DNA from: Ferrimonas gelatinilytica
GTDB lineage: Bacteria > Pseudomonadota > Gammaproteobacteria > Enterobacterales > Shewanellaceae
DNA length: 64,000 bases
Assembly: GCF_039544205.1 (NCBI RefSeq)
Contig: NZ_BAABLF010000005.1
Location: 62,001 to 126,000, forward strand
Direction: 5' to 3'
Shown here: positions 24,289-33,041 of the stretch, one piece after another
Numbering within the stretch: position 1 is the first letter of the stretch
How the letters are laid out: each line of letters opens with the position of its first letter
Translations under genes and position numbers: made by a program
The notes under the pieces: generated by a model
The model's input: the letters and a program-made list of their open reading frames with translations, nothing else
What the model was told of the DNA's origin: nothing
Database searches by the model: none

Positions 24289-24837
24289 ATGGATATTGAG
24301 CAGTTCCTTCTCTCCCGCCACTCCAATCCCCGTTTGACCCAGCCAGGGCCCAGTTCAGAGCAGCTGGAACTCCTATTCCAGGCCGGGTTGCGCGCTCCGG
24401 ATCACGCCAATCTCAAACCCTACGAATTTGTGGTGGCAGAAGGGCGCGGCCTCGAGCGCCTGGGTGAGATTTTCTTCGCCGCCGCCCGGGAAGATGGGGC
24501 CGAGGGAGAGGCCCTTGCCCGGGCAAAGCTGCTGCCGACCCGGGCTCCCATGGTGATCACCGTAATTGCCCGCTGCAAGCCTCACCCTAAGGTACCCGCC
24601 ATCGAGCAGCACCTTGCGGCGGGGAGCGCGCTGCTGATGATGCAGCAGATGGCACAAGCGATGGGGTTGGGGGGGATCTGGCGAACCGGGTCCTACGCCC
24701 GCCACTCCAGAGTGTGTGAGGCGCTCGGGGTTCACGGAGAGGATGAGATTGTCGGCTTTCTCTACCTGGGCACGCCAATCAAGGCGGTGACACCCCAGCG
24801 TCAGATAGACAGCAGCGCGTACGTCCGTTTCCTCTGA
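24289..24837 (+). CDS. Nitroreductase, YdjA-like
   Basis: An FMN-dependent NAD(P)H nitroreductase of the compact YdjA group (182 residues). The N-terminal SRHSNPRLTQPGPS and RAPDHANLKPYEFVV segments, and GGIWRTGSYA further on, match the FMN-binding features of YdjA. The physiological substrate in this group is unknown. AAGGAAA lies upstream of the ATG. It stands alone between ogt and the DUF748 gene. Confidence 0.88.
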   Translation: MDIEQFLLSRHSNPRLTQPGPSSEQLELLFQAGLRAPDHANLKPYEFVVAEGRGLERLGEIFFAAAREDGAEGEALARAKLLPTRAPMVITVIARCKPHPKVPAIEQHLAAGSALLMMQQMAQAMGLGGIWRTGSYARHSRVCEALGVHGEDEIVGFLYLGTPIKAVTPQRQIDSSAYVRFL

Positions 24838-24972
24838 CCGAATAGAAGCGGACCCTCTGCAGAACAGCCGGAATAGGGGCGGGGCTCGTTAATTTTTTCC
24901 GTGCTTTACCCCACAAAGTGCAGGTTTAGTGGTTACGCTTTTTACTTCTTAGGTTTGAGGGAACAGGCTGCA

Positions 24973-27870
24973 ATGACCCCCATTTTATCGCGCCGCTGGA
25001 TTCGTAACTCTCTCATCGTTATCGGTGTTTTCATTCTCTACCTGTTGCTGGCGGGCTTGGCCCTGCCGGCATTACTGCAATCCCAGGCACCCAAGTGGGT
25101 GGCAAAGACGCTGGATGGGGAGTTACGACTGGGCGAGGTGCGATTCCATCCTCTTCGCTGGGTGCTCACCCTGGAGCAGCTGAGCCTGCTTCAGTCCGGC
25201 GAAGTGATGGCCGGGGCTGAGCGGGCGATGGTGGATCTGGATCCCTGGCGCTCCCTCTTTGCCTGGGAAGGGCGGTTTCATGACGTGGAGGTGGATGGCC
25301 CGGTATTCCATTATCGGGAGTACAACGATGGCAGCTCCAATGTGGTCCGCCTCTTGGCGCCCCTGCCGGCCGCCGATGCGGAGCAAGGTGGGGAGTCCGA
25401 TGAGGGGATGGGGGCACCGGCTCTGAGGTTTCGCGAGATCGCGATACGAAATGGGGAGTTGGCCTATCACGTCGAGGAGCAGGTGGTGCTGGACTTCGAC
25501 GATCTTTCTCTCGACTCGCGCGATCTCTACCTGGCGGGGGAGGACAACCGCATACAGTTGGCTCTCACCGGTCCCGGCGGTGGACGATTGACGCTGGATC
25601 TCTCCGCCAGTTTCCATCCCCTGGCGCTGCAAAGCCAGATTGATCTAAAGCAAGCGCACTTGACCCGCTATTGGCCCCTGTTGGCTTCTCAGTTTGCGTT
25701 TGACCTCACGGACGGAAAGCTGGATTTCAGCACCGAGCTGCGCATGCGTGCTGAGGCGGATGCGCCGCTTCAACTGGCGCTCCAGGGTAGCCAGATCCGG
25801 TTTACCGATCTGGCCCTGAACCATGATCGCCAGCCCCTGCTGGCTCTGGCACAACTGAGCCTGTCACCGGTGGATCTTTCCCTTGAAGGGCGCACCCTGA
25901 AGGTGGGCAAGGTGGCTCTGGGGCCGGGTAGGGCGGATCTCACCCTCAACAACGGCCAACTGGACTGGGTGGGCATTTTTACCCCTCGCGGAAACGATGG
26001 GGCCACCCAGGTTGACGAGGCGGTGCCCAGTGAACCCTGGCAGTGGCGCGTCGACCAGATTAGCGCCGAGGAGTTTCAGTGGCAGCTGACAGACACCACC
26101 CTGACGTCGCCAGTGATCTGGCATCTGCATCTGAGCGAACTCACCGCAGGACCCGTGAGTCAGGATCTGAGTCAACCTCTGCCTCTGAGCCTGGAAGCCG
26201 TGCTGGCCGAACAGACCCGCTTCTCCCTGAGCGGCGAGCTGGTGCCCGAGACGCTCACCGCCCAGTTGGAGCTGGCATTAAGGGATTTTGACCTGATGGA
26301 TGCCAAGCCCTATTGGCAGGACCATGTGCCTGTCGCGCTGGAGCAGGGTCTGATCAGTACCTCAGGCAGCCTTGTCCTTAATCAGCTCACGCCGCTGGAT
26401 CTCACCTATGAAGGGAACTTTCAGTTCAATGAACTCCGCGTGGATGATCCCACAGCCGATGACGCACTCTTTCAATGGCAGCAGCTGCTGGCTGAGCCAC
26501 TCAGGCTGACGACAGAGCCGATGGCGCTCAGTATCGAGCGGATCCTGATCAGCGAACCCTTCGCCCGGGTGATCATCAACGAAGATGGCACGACCAACCT
26601 TGGCAGCGCAGCCACCGGGCCACAGGACTCTTTGCAGGCAAATGCAAGCCCCCAGGGCGAGGAGGGCACCATCCCGGCGATCTCGGAAGCGCCAGAGGTG
26701 GAGGCGGCTCAGGGGCTGCCACTGGCGCTGGAGATCGGGGTGATCGAGATAGAACAGGGGACGGCGTTTTTTGCTGACAACACCCTCATTCCGAAATTCG
26801 CCACGGATATCGAGCAGCTGTCAGGCGAGGTCCAAGGGCTGAGTTCGGCACCGGAGGCCATTGCACGGGTCGATATCCGGGGCCAGGTGGATCAATATGC
26901 GCCGGTCAGCCTGCGGGGCGAGCTGCAGCCTCTGGCTGCCGCGCCCTATCTGGATTTGGCCCTCAATTTCGATAATGTGGAGCTGACCTCGCTCAACCCC
27001 TATTCGGGCACTTACGCCGGCTATTTTATTGATCAGGGCCAGATGGACCTGGCGTTGAAGTACCGGCTGGAGGGCACTCAGCTCGAGGGGAACAACAAGG
27101 TGGTGCTGGACCAGCTCAAGCTGGGTCAGCGCAGTGACTCCGAACAGGCGACCAGTTTACCGGTGTCCCTGGCCGTGGCGCTGCTCAAGGACAGCAATGG
27201 GGTGATCGATCTGGAGCTTGGGATCAGTGGTGATCTGGAGGATCCGGACTTCTCCATCGGCGCCCTGGTGTTCCAGGCCTTGGGGAACGTTATTACAAAG
27301 ATAGTCACCTCCCCCTTTACCCTGCTGGGGAACCTGTTGGGGACGGACCCGCCGGATAACAAGGTCACCTTTGCCGCCGGTTCGGTGGAAATTGCGCCGG
27401 AACAAAAGCAAAACATGGCGCAGATCAGCCAAGCCCTGGCCCAGCGTCCCGGACTCACGGTCAGTATTCTCGGCGGAGTAGGGCCCAGCGATGAAGCCGC
27501 GCTGCGGCACCAGGCCCTGGAGCAGTGGCTGGGCGGTGAACTGGGCGCAGTCGATAACCTGGGCGATCCACAGAGGGCACTGCTGGCCCGTCGTTACGAT
27601 GAACAGTTTGGCGAGGGGAAGTCAGAGCGTCTGATGGCACAGATAGCGGACCCCCAAACCCAGCTGGCGACCCTATACCAGGCGCTACTGGGTCAGGTGA
27701 CAGTGCCGCAAGACGCCCTGGCAACCCTGGCGGTTAACCGGGCCGCGGCGGTGAAAGAGGCCCTGACCCAGGAGTTTGGTCTCTCTGCCGAGCGGGTGTT
27801 TCTCCGTGAGAGTCGTGTCGAGCTGGCACGCGGTGGCGCACAGGCGACGCTGGAACTGGGGGCGGATTGA
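24973..27870 (+). CDS. DUF748 / AsmA-like envelope protein
   Basis: A 965-residue protein with one N-terminal membrane segment (SLIVIGVFILYLLLAGLALP) and a long periplasmic part with AsmA-like repeats, including the DUF748 segments SLNPYSGTYAGYFIDQGQMDL and SVALLKDSNGVIDLELGISGDLEDP. A C-terminal region (about 800 onward) with VTFAAGSVEIAPEQKQNMAQI resembles the start of an OmpA-like periplasmic domain. AsmA relatives form lipid-conducting bridges between the membranes; that role here is inference. The ATG at 24973 was chosen because the hydrophobic segment follows it in the usual position. Confidence 0.82.
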   Translation: MTPILSRRWIRNSLIVIGVFILYLLLAGLALPALLQSQAPKWVAKTLDGELRLGEVRFHPLRWVLTLEQLSLLQSGEVMAGAERAMVDLDPWRSLFAWEGRFHDVEVDGPVFHYREYNDGSSNVVRLLAPLPAADAEQGGESDEGMGAPALRFREIAIRNGELAYHVEEQVVLDFDDLSLDSRDLYLAGEDNRIQLALTGPGGGRLTLDLSASFHPLALQSQIDLKQAHLTRYWPLLASQFAFDLTDGKLDFSTELRMRAEADAPLQLALQGSQIRFTDLALNHDRQPLLALAQLSLSPVDLSLEGRTLKVGKVALGPGRADLTLNNGQLDWVGIFTPRGNDGATQVDEAVPSEPWQWRVDQISAEEFQWQLTDTTLTSPVIWHLHLSELTAGPVSQDLSQPLPLSLEAVLAEQTRFSLSGELVPETLTAQLELALRDFDLMDAKPYWQDHVPVALEQGLISTSGSLVLNQLTPLDLTYEGNFQFNELRVDDPTADDALFQWQQLLAEPLRLTTEPMALSIERILISEPFARVIINEDGTTNLGSAATGPQDSLQANASPQGEEGTIPAISEAPEVEAAQGLPLALEIGVIEIEQGTAFFADNTLIPKFATDIEQLSGEVQGLSSAPEAIARVDIRGQVDQYAPVSLRGELQPLAAAPYLDLALNFDNVELTSLNPYSGTYAGYFIDQGQMDLALKYRLEGTQLEGNNKVVLDQLKLGQRSDSEQATSLPVSLAVALLKDSNGVIDLELGISGDLEDPDFSIGALVFQALGNVITKIVTSPFTLLGNLLGTDPPDNKVTFAAGSVEIAPEQKQNMAQISQALAQRPGLTVSILGGVGPSDEAALRHQALEQWLGGELGAVDNLGDPQRALLARRYDEQFGEGKSERLMAQIADPQTQLATLYQALLGQVTVPQDALATLAVNRAAAVKEALTQEFGLSAERVFLRESRVELARGGAQATLELGAD

Positions 27871-27908
27871 GCCCCGGGCGTTGATAGGCTTGATCAATGA
27901 GTAGGCAT

Positions 27909-27938
27909 AAAAAACCTCCGCTTAAGCGGAGGTTTTTT
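27909..27938. terminator. Bidirectional terminator between the DUF748 gene and tRNA-Pro
   Basis: A 30-base perfect palindrome, AAAAAACCTCCGCTTAAGCGGAGGTTTTTT. It serves the DUF748 gene on the plus strand and tRNA-Pro on the minus strand. A related copy with an insertion lies behind the second tRNA at 28804-28853. Confidence 0.93.
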
Positions 27939-27984
27939 GCTTCAGCGCGTGGGGTACGCATGAATGGCTGAAGCTGAATCGATA

Positions 27985-28061
27985 TGGTCGGCCAGAGAGG
28001 ATTTGAACCTCCGACCCCCGACACCCCATGACGGTGCGCTACCAAGCTGCGCTACTGGCCG
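27985..28061 (-). tRNA. tRNA-Pro (anticodon GGG), copy 1
   Basis: 77 bases including an encoded CCA. The sequence begins CGGCCAGTAGCGCAGCTTGG, has the D-loop GGTAGCGCA, anticodon loop ATGGGGT (GGG) and T-arm GGAGGTTCAAATCCTC, and ends CTGGCCGACCA. The 7-bp acceptor stem pairs fully. The anticodon arm matches E. coli proL, including its U-U mismatch. Reads CCC/CCU codons. Identical in sequence to the copy at 28897-28973. Confidence 0.97.
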
Positions 28062-28130
28062 ACAACGGAGCCCATTCTATGCAGAACCGCCTGACATGCA
28101 ACTCTTTTTGGCCAGAAGATCTCTGACTGA

Positions 28131-28499
28131 CTAGGCATTAACCAAAATGGCGCTATTGCGTTCGGGTTGCGCTTTTCTGGCCCGCTTCACCGCACAGCGA
28201 CAGAGTCCCTTGTCCAGCGCAGGGCAGCCCTTGCAGGGCTTCTCCTTGAGAGGTCGGTCAAAGTCGAGGGCGGTGTCTTGATAGAGCGGGATCACGTTGT
28301 CGGACTGGCCCAGGTACTGCGTGGCCCACTGTTTCGCCAGCGCCTTTCGCTGCGCCTTGGTCAGAGAGGGCGCCTGGTCATTCGCCTGGCTCGGGATCTG
28401 CTGTGCCAACTCCTTGGCAAGGGACTTAAACAGCTGCTTCAGTGCCTTCTGATGCTGCTTGTCGACCTTGCCGTACTGTTTCTTCTCTGACTTGGACAT
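28131..28499 (-). CDS. Hypothetical protein with C-x2-C-x7-C-x-C motif
   Basis: A 122-residue cytoplasmic protein that I do not recognise. The first two thirds are Lys/Gln-rich and helical (MSKSEKKQYGKVDKQHQKAL, then ELAQQIPSQ), and the C-terminal part holds CKGCPALDKGLCRC (Cys 89, 92, 100, 102), a possible metal or Fe-S ligand set. The ATG has GGAG 6 bases upstream. A Fur-like site lies 78 bases upstream over the -35 region, with TATGAT as a -10 candidate, so iron control is possible. It sits between the two tRNA-Pro genes. Confidence 0.7.
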   Translation of the reverse strand: MSKSEKKQYGKVDKQHQKALKQLFKSLAKELAQQIPSQANDQAPSLTKAQRKALAKQWATQYLGQSDNVIPLYQDTALDFDRPLKEKPCKGCPALDKGLCRCAVKRARKAQPERNSAILVNA

Positions 28500-28556
28500 C
28501 TACCACTCCACGCTTACCGGACTTCGGCGCCAAGGCCCAGTCGATTACTGTGACCT

Positions 28557-28596
28557 ATCATAGAGCAGTTTAACCTAAATGAGAATGGATACCATT
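28557..28596 (-). promoter_or_regulatory. Promoter with Fur-like site for the Cys-motif protein
   Basis: 28577-28596 reads AAATGAGAATGGATACCATT, 17 of 20 positions equal to the common Fur-site form AAATGAGAATGATTATCATT. On the minus strand a TATGAT -10 (28562-28557) follows at the distance expected for a site that covers the -35 region. The protein downstream has a four-Cys motif. Confidence 0.5.
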
Positions 28597-28803
28597 GCTG
28601 TTCCACTTCCGATTGCACGTTGTGTGATCGGAGGCAAATTTGCTGACCGGCAACGCCGCAATGAACAGTGCGAAATCACACGCTAAAGAGATGGTGCCGG
28701 GCTGGGTAAGACTGAGTGTGAAAGGTTTGTAGGGGAGGTTACAGAGAGGCTGGGTGTTAAGGTTTGGGAGGCATCCTGCTGTGAGGGTGGCGAGAGGGCA
28801 ACA

Positions 28804-28853
28804 AAAAACCTCCGCTTGGCTTGGACAGGGGACTGTCCGGCAAACGGAGGTTT
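28804..28853 (-). terminator. Terminator of second tRNA-Pro, with nested hairpin insertion
   Basis: The outer arms AACCTCCG / CGGAGGTT equal those of the 27909-27938 terminator, but the loop is replaced by about 30 bases containing an inner hairpin (GGACAG-GGGA-CTGTCC). The minus-strand T-run (GGTTTTTTGT) is intact, so it should still terminate. Confidence 0.75.
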
Positions 28854-28896
28854 CTGCGCTTCAGCCTGGGATGCGATGGCTGAAGCAGAGTGAATA

Positions 28897-28973
28897 TGGT
28901 CGGCCAGAGAGGATTTGAACCTCCGACCCCCGACACCCCATGACGGTGCGCTACCAAGCTGCGCTACTGGCCG
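28897..28973 (-). tRNA. tRNA-Pro (anticodon GGG), copy 2
   Basis: 77 bases with encoded CCA, identical to the copy at 27985-28061. The flanks also resemble each other: both copies are followed by TAT...TTCAGCC-type sequence and a CCTCCG-based terminator, which points to a local duplication about 0.9 kb apart. Confidence 0.97.
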
Positions 28974-29057
28974 ACTACGGGGCTCATATTACTGCGCCCC
29001 GCGTTAATTGCAAGTCACCGCAGGTTCAACCGTTGGTTCTTTGCGCAAAGGTCGCGA

Positions 29058-30851
29058 TCATTGGCTGCGAAATCGCCGCCCCTCCTCCATCATACCGAGC
29101 AGGGTCGGGACATCCAGGCTGACATCCCGCTGCCGTTGATAGGTGGGACCGAAAACCCGGAACTCTCCGGCGTCGTTAATCACCGTCGTCCCCTCATCGT
29201 TGCGGATGGCAAAGCTGTGCCCATTCCCCATAACCAGGTAGGGCAGCGCCTGGGGCTGGAACAGACTCTCCCCAAGGCTGTATTGGCGGATAGGGTTGTG
29301 ACAGTTGAGCAGGTCACTCATTAGGGCCGGCACCAGGCCATAGTGGCTGGTTGGACGATTGAAGCGACGGGCTTTCGCACCGGGCCAGTGGATCACCAGG
29401 GGCACCTGGACGGCTGGCTGGGAGTAGTTGTCGTGATTACCGCGCCCCATGTCCGTGGTGAAGACCTTGCCGCGACTGCCGGTGAGGATCACCAGGGTCT
29501 GCTCATCGGTCCCGGCCAGCAATCGCGCCAGCTCCTCGTCCAGGAAGGAGAGGGATTGGCGATACTGGTTGTATAGGATCTGCTCAGCGTAGTTGAGCTG
29601 GCTCTCTGGGCGGGTCGTGGGGATCCCCAGGTAGCCGACCGGGGTGCTGTAGAGCGCCGGAGAACGGTAGGTCACCAGCCGGAACTGGGGATCCGTGTCG
29701 GCAATCATGTCGGCGAGGACCTGGTTGGTGGTCGCGATATCCCGCTCTGCGGCCACATCACTCTCCGGAGGCAGCTTCTGATCAAAACCGCTGAACAGGG
29801 CCACCATATGACGGCCACCGCTGAGCTCGTGATCCCCGTACAGGGTCAACCGGTAGCCCGCCTGCTGCAACTGCTGATTGAGAACCGGTGGCTTGAGGTC
29901 GGCGCTCAGGGAAGGCTCGTAGCTCGGCAGCATGCTGTAAAGCAGGGTGAAAAGTCCGTAGTGAAACTCGTTGCTGCCGCTGTAATGCTGGCTAAACCAC
30001 TGATTTTTTTCCCCGTATGCCAGCAACCTGGGCATGGTGGTGTTGTCCACCAGGTCAGCCCGCCACCCGTCGACGACCACCATCAGGATATCGGGACGCT
30101 GCTGGGGCCGGCACTGAAGTGGGGCGGTCGGGTAGTTGAGCTGGTGCGTTGGCGCTGCGGTTAACTCCCGCTCGGTAACGCTTTCGTCGTCGAGCAGCCC
30201 CTGACGGGCCATGAAGCGCTTGGCCGTGAACGGGTAGTGCAGCGGGAAGATCTCATCCTGAGTCGTGATGGGACGGTATACCGTGGCATCTGCCCAGGCG
30301 TGAACCAGGTGGGAAAAGCCGAAACAGCACACCAACACCGTGGTCACTTTACTGCCGATCCGGCGGCGCTGGAAACGTTTCAGACGTTTCCAGAGCCCGT
30401 TGGCGATCAGTAACTGCAACGCCATGATGGCGACGGGAACCAGAAGCAGTACCGGATTTTTCAACAGGGCGTTGAGATCATTGGCCGCCAGGTCAAACAC
30501 GAAAGGGTTGAGGTGGAGCCGGTAGTGCGCGAACACCTGGGTGTCGAACAGCAGCGCGCTCTGGGCCAGGGTCGCGATCGTCGCCCCGTAGCCGCGCAGG
30601 ATCCGAGAGTAGGGCAGCAGCAGCGTGACAGGGAACAGGGCGATGAGGTAGGTGATAAATCCAAGGAAGGCAAAATGGCCTATCCAGTTGGTTACCATGT
30701 AAACCTGGCCCAGCGGAGTGTCTGGCCAACCCTCGGCGACGAGGTAGCGGCTGGCCACCAGCATCGCCAGCAAAATGTTGATAAACGTGAACCAGTGCCC
30801 CCAGAGGACCAGAGGAGACACGGGATCTTTACTGATGTCGTTGCTGTTCAT
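29058..30851 (-). CDS. yejM: Inner-membrane sulfatase-fold regulator of LPS, YejM/PbgA/LapC
   Basis: A 597-residue protein with five hydrophobic segments in the first 190 residues (DUF3413 part) and a periplasmic alkaline phosphatase/sulfatase-like domain (PDILMVVVDGWRADLVDNTTMPRL, later GRGNHDNYSQPAVQVPLVI). In enterobacteria YejM senses periplasmic LPS and, through LapB, protects LpxC from FtsH degradation. The usual nucleophile Ser/Thr/Cys of active sulfatases is not at the expected place after DGWRADL, in line with a regulatory role. It follows yejL, as in E. coli, with yejK divergent. Confidence 0.92.
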   Translation of the reverse strand: MNSNDISKDPVSPLVLWGHWFTFINILLAMLVASRYLVAEGWPDTPLGQVYMVTNWIGHFAFLGFITYLIALFPVTLLLPYSRILRGYGATIATLAQSALLFDTQVFAHYRLHLNPFVFDLAANDLNALLKNPVLLLVPVAIMALQLLIANGLWKRLKRFQRRRIGSKVTTVLVCCFGFSHLVHAWADATVYRPITTQDEIFPLHYPFTAKRFMARQGLLDDESVTERELTAAPTHQLNYPTAPLQCRPQQRPDILMVVVDGWRADLVDNTTMPRLLAYGEKNQWFSQHYSGSNEFHYGLFTLLYSMLPSYEPSLSADLKPPVLNQQLQQAGYRLTLYGDHELSGGRHMVALFSGFDQKLPPESDVAAERDIATTNQVLADMIADTDPQFRLVTYRSPALYSTPVGYLGIPTTRPESQLNYAEQILYNQYRQSLSFLDEELARLLAGTDEQTLVILTGSRGKVFTTDMGRGNHDNYSQPAVQVPLVIHWPGAKARRFNRPTSHYGLVPALMSDLLNCHNPIRQYSLGESLFQPQALPYLVMGNGHSFAIRNDEGTTVINDAGEFRVFGPTYQRQRDVSLDVPTLLGMMEEGRRFRSQ

Positions 30852-30929
30852 TGAAAGGCTTTTGGGCCGAATGGATGCCCCTATCGTAAGGGGTTGAACG
30901 CGACTTAGCCAGCCTGTTAGTTCAGCGGC

Positions 30930-31151
30930 TTAGGCTTTGGTTTCGATGGAGGCGGCCAGGGCCTTGGCAAACTGCTGGGCCAGGGTAGCTCGATGCTCCG
31001 GCGCGATCTTGCCATTAATGATGACAGTGGCGGCGTTACCCAGAGCCATCAGTGCCAGATCGGTGTTGGCGTGATGCTTTTCCAACACCCCAAGCAGATC
31101 ACTCATCAGGGTTTCCACCTGCTCATTGCTGTACTTCGATACGATAGCCAT
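30930..31151 (-). CDS. yejL: YejL / UPF0352 family protein
   Basis: A 73-residue cytoplasmic protein (MAIVSKYSNEQVETLMSDLL...), all helical, of the UPF0352 (DUF1414) family. Its fold is known in relatives but the function is not. AGGAAA precedes the ATG. It is the first gene of the yejL-yejM pair, 78 bases before yejM, and divergent from yejK. Confidence 0.93.
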   Translation of the reverse strand: MAIVSKYSNEQVETLMSDLLGVLEKHHANTDLALMALGNAATVIINGKIAPEHRATLAQQFAKALAASIETKA

Positions 31152-31225
31152 TGTATTTCCTGTGATGTTGAAAATTGGGCGGCATATAATAGCGACTTTT
31201 CCCCCTAACCACTATTGCAGAAGCC

Positions 31226-32269
31226 ATGAGTATTAAAATAGAACAAGCCATTATCCATGCGGTACGCCAGGGCCAGGATGGGCAGCTGGAGTGTCGGCTG
31301 CGTCCCCAGCCGCTCAACCACTCCGTTGCTCTGGATGACCTGGTGGGTGAGCTGCACCGGCTCTATACCGCCAAGGCGGGTAAAGGTTACGGCCACTTTG
31401 GGGTGCCGCTCAATGCCGAGGGCGAGCCGGACGGGGAGGCCAACGAAGCCTTCCTAAACGCCATGACCCGGTGGCACAAGGGGGAGCTGGGCTTCGTGGA
31501 GTTTTCCGCCCAGGCTGGGGAGCTGCTGGGCCAGGAGCTCAGCAAGTACGATTTTGCCACCGGCGGCTACCTTCTGCTGGCCTCCTACAGCCACATCGCC
31601 ACCCAATATCTCTTTGTTGCCTTGCTGGCGCCCAAGCCTTCAGTCAGTGTGTCCGACGAGATGGAGGTGCTGGGGACTGAGCACCTGGACCTGTCCAATA
31701 TGCAGCTGGCCGCCCGCTTGGATCTGACCGAGTGGCAAGCAGACCCCACTTCGAAAAAGTACCTCTCTTTCGTCAAGGGGCGGGCAGGGCGCAAGGTGGC
31801 GGATTTCTTCCTCGATTTCATGGGGTGCGTTGAGGGAGTAGACCCCAAGACACAAAACCGTCAGCTAATGAAAGCGGTCGAAGACTACGTGGGCCAGGAA
31901 TCCCTGGATAAGCATGAAGCCCAGGAGGCCAGGGAGGCGCTGTTCGACTACTGTAAGTCCCAGCACGATGCGGGCAGCGCCATCGCCATGAAAGATGTGG
32001 CCGATGAACTGGCTGACAAGGGTCTGGAGAGCTTCTACCAGTTTACCAGTGAGGGGGACTATGGGTTGGAGGAGACCTTCCCAGGGGACCCCTCGACCCT
32101 GCGCCAGTTGAAAAAGTTCAGCGGTACCGGCGGCGGTGTCTCGGTCAGTTTTGATGCGGCCCATTTGGGAGAGCGGGTGGTCTGGGATCCGATTAAGGAC
32201 ACACTGACCATCCAGGGCGTACCGCCTAACTTGCTGGATCAGCTCCAGCGGCGGGCGGGCAAGGCCTGA
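31226..32269 (+). CDS. yejK: Nucleoid-associated protein YejK/NdpA
   Basis: A 347-residue protein (MSIKIEQAIIHAV...), full length for the NdpA family. E. coli YejK binds the nucleoid and interacts with topoisomerases. Family segments include the N-terminal strand-rich domain, ATGGYLLLASYSHI, and the central KKYLSFVKGRAGRKVADFFLDFMG. It is divergent from yejL-yejM across 74 bases, the arrangement conserved in gammaproteobacteria. Confidence 0.94.
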   Translation: MSIKIEQAIIHAVRQGQDGQLECRLRPQPLNHSVALDDLVGELHRLYTAKAGKGYGHFGVPLNAEGEPDGEANEAFLNAMTRWHKGELGFVEFSAQAGELLGQELSKYDFATGGYLLLASYSHIATQYLFVALLAPKPSVSVSDEMEVLGTEHLDLSNMQLAARLDLTEWQADPTSKKYLSFVKGRAGRKVADFFLDFMGCVEGVDPKTQNRQLMKAVEDYVGQESLDKHEAQEAREALFDYCKSQHDAGSAIAMKDVADELADKGLESFYQFTSEGDYGLEETFPGDPSTLRQLKKFSGTGGGVSVSFDAAHLGERVVWDPIKDTLTIQGVPPNLLDQLQRRAGKA

Positions 32270-32324
32270 TCCGATCTGCCCACCGAGGTCCGTTCGGCTC
32301 CCTGCGGCTTAGTTAGGAGACACT

Positions 32325-32894
32325 ATGAAAACCGCGTTCATCGGTCTGGATTACATCGTCGATATCATGCATCCCTCGGGGAAAATTGCCCGCAGCGCCG
32401 AGCACGCGCGCGAGCGGGAGATCATCCCGGTGGCTAACCGCCTGCTGGCACATGCCAAGGCCCAGGGGTGGCTGTCGATCCTGGTCAAGGTGGGGTTTTC
32501 TGCCGGCTACCAGGAGCAGCCCAAGGGGTCGCCGATGTTTGGTCGGGCTCACGAGTTTGGGGCGTTGCGACTGGATGGTCCGGGCTGTGCCTTCCATCCT
32601 GATCTGGTCGTGCCCGATGGTACGGTCGAGCTGCACAAGCCCAGGGTCAGTGCGTTTTACGGCACGATTCTGGAGCCGCTGCTGCGCGCCAACGGGGTCG
32701 AACGGGTGGTGCTGGCCGGTGTCAGCAGTGTCTGGGCGTTGCAAAGCACCGCCCGGGATGCCCATGACCGGGACTACCAGGTGGTGATCGTGGAGGACGC
32801 CTGTGCGGCCGCCAACCAGGAGGAGCACCAGGCGTCGATAACGATGCTGGAGACCATCGCCGAGGTGGTCAGCGCCAAACAGCTCGGCGCCTGA
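32325..32894 (+). CDS. Isochorismatase-fold hydrolase lacking the catalytic Cys
   Basis: A 189-residue isochorismatase-like (cysteine hydrolase) protein. The Asp of the family triad is Asp9 (FIGLDYIVD) and the Lys is Lys105 (HKPRVSAFYGT). In the third motif, where nicotinamidases and related amidases have GVATDxCVxxTARDA, this protein reads GVSSVWALQSTARDA, so the nucleophile position is Ala138. Like true isochorismatases such as PhzD, it may therefore use Asp/Lys chemistry without a thiol, or have lost activity. AGGAG lies before the ATG. It follows yejK by 55 bases. The substrate is unknown. Confidence 0.82.
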   Translation: MKTAFIGLDYIVDIMHPSGKIARSAEHAREREIIPVANRLLAHAKAQGWLSILVKVGFSAGYQEQPKGSPMFGRAHEFGALRLDGPGCAFHPDLVVPDGTVELHKPRVSAFYGTILEPLLRANGVERVVLAGVSSVWALQSTARDAHDRDYQVVIVEDACAAANQEEHQASITMLETIAEVVSAKQLGA

Positions 32895-33041
32895 GATTTC
32901 ACCGGTTCTGCGCACGTGCTCCGTGGGCGCCTTGTTGTTGCTCCCGAGCGAAGGTAGGATGTGCCGCTAAGATCTGAGCGGCAATGTCCGCGTCCATGGG
33001 TGTCGGCTGGATGCCGGCCACAAACAGAGAGCCTCGATTCG

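Larger units (their letters stand above)
28500..28896. other. Intergenic stretch between the Cys-motif gene and second tRNA-Pro
   Basis: It holds the promoter of the Cys-motif gene (28557-28596) and the terminator of the second tRNA (28804-28853). The middle (28600-28800) has no gene, repeat or hairpin that I can support. Confidence 0.5.

Noticed and set aside
27905..28973. Mobile element inserted at tRNA-Pro
   Set aside because: No integrase, transposase or att-like partial tRNA copy was seen; both tRNAs are full length, so a simple duplication is more likely.
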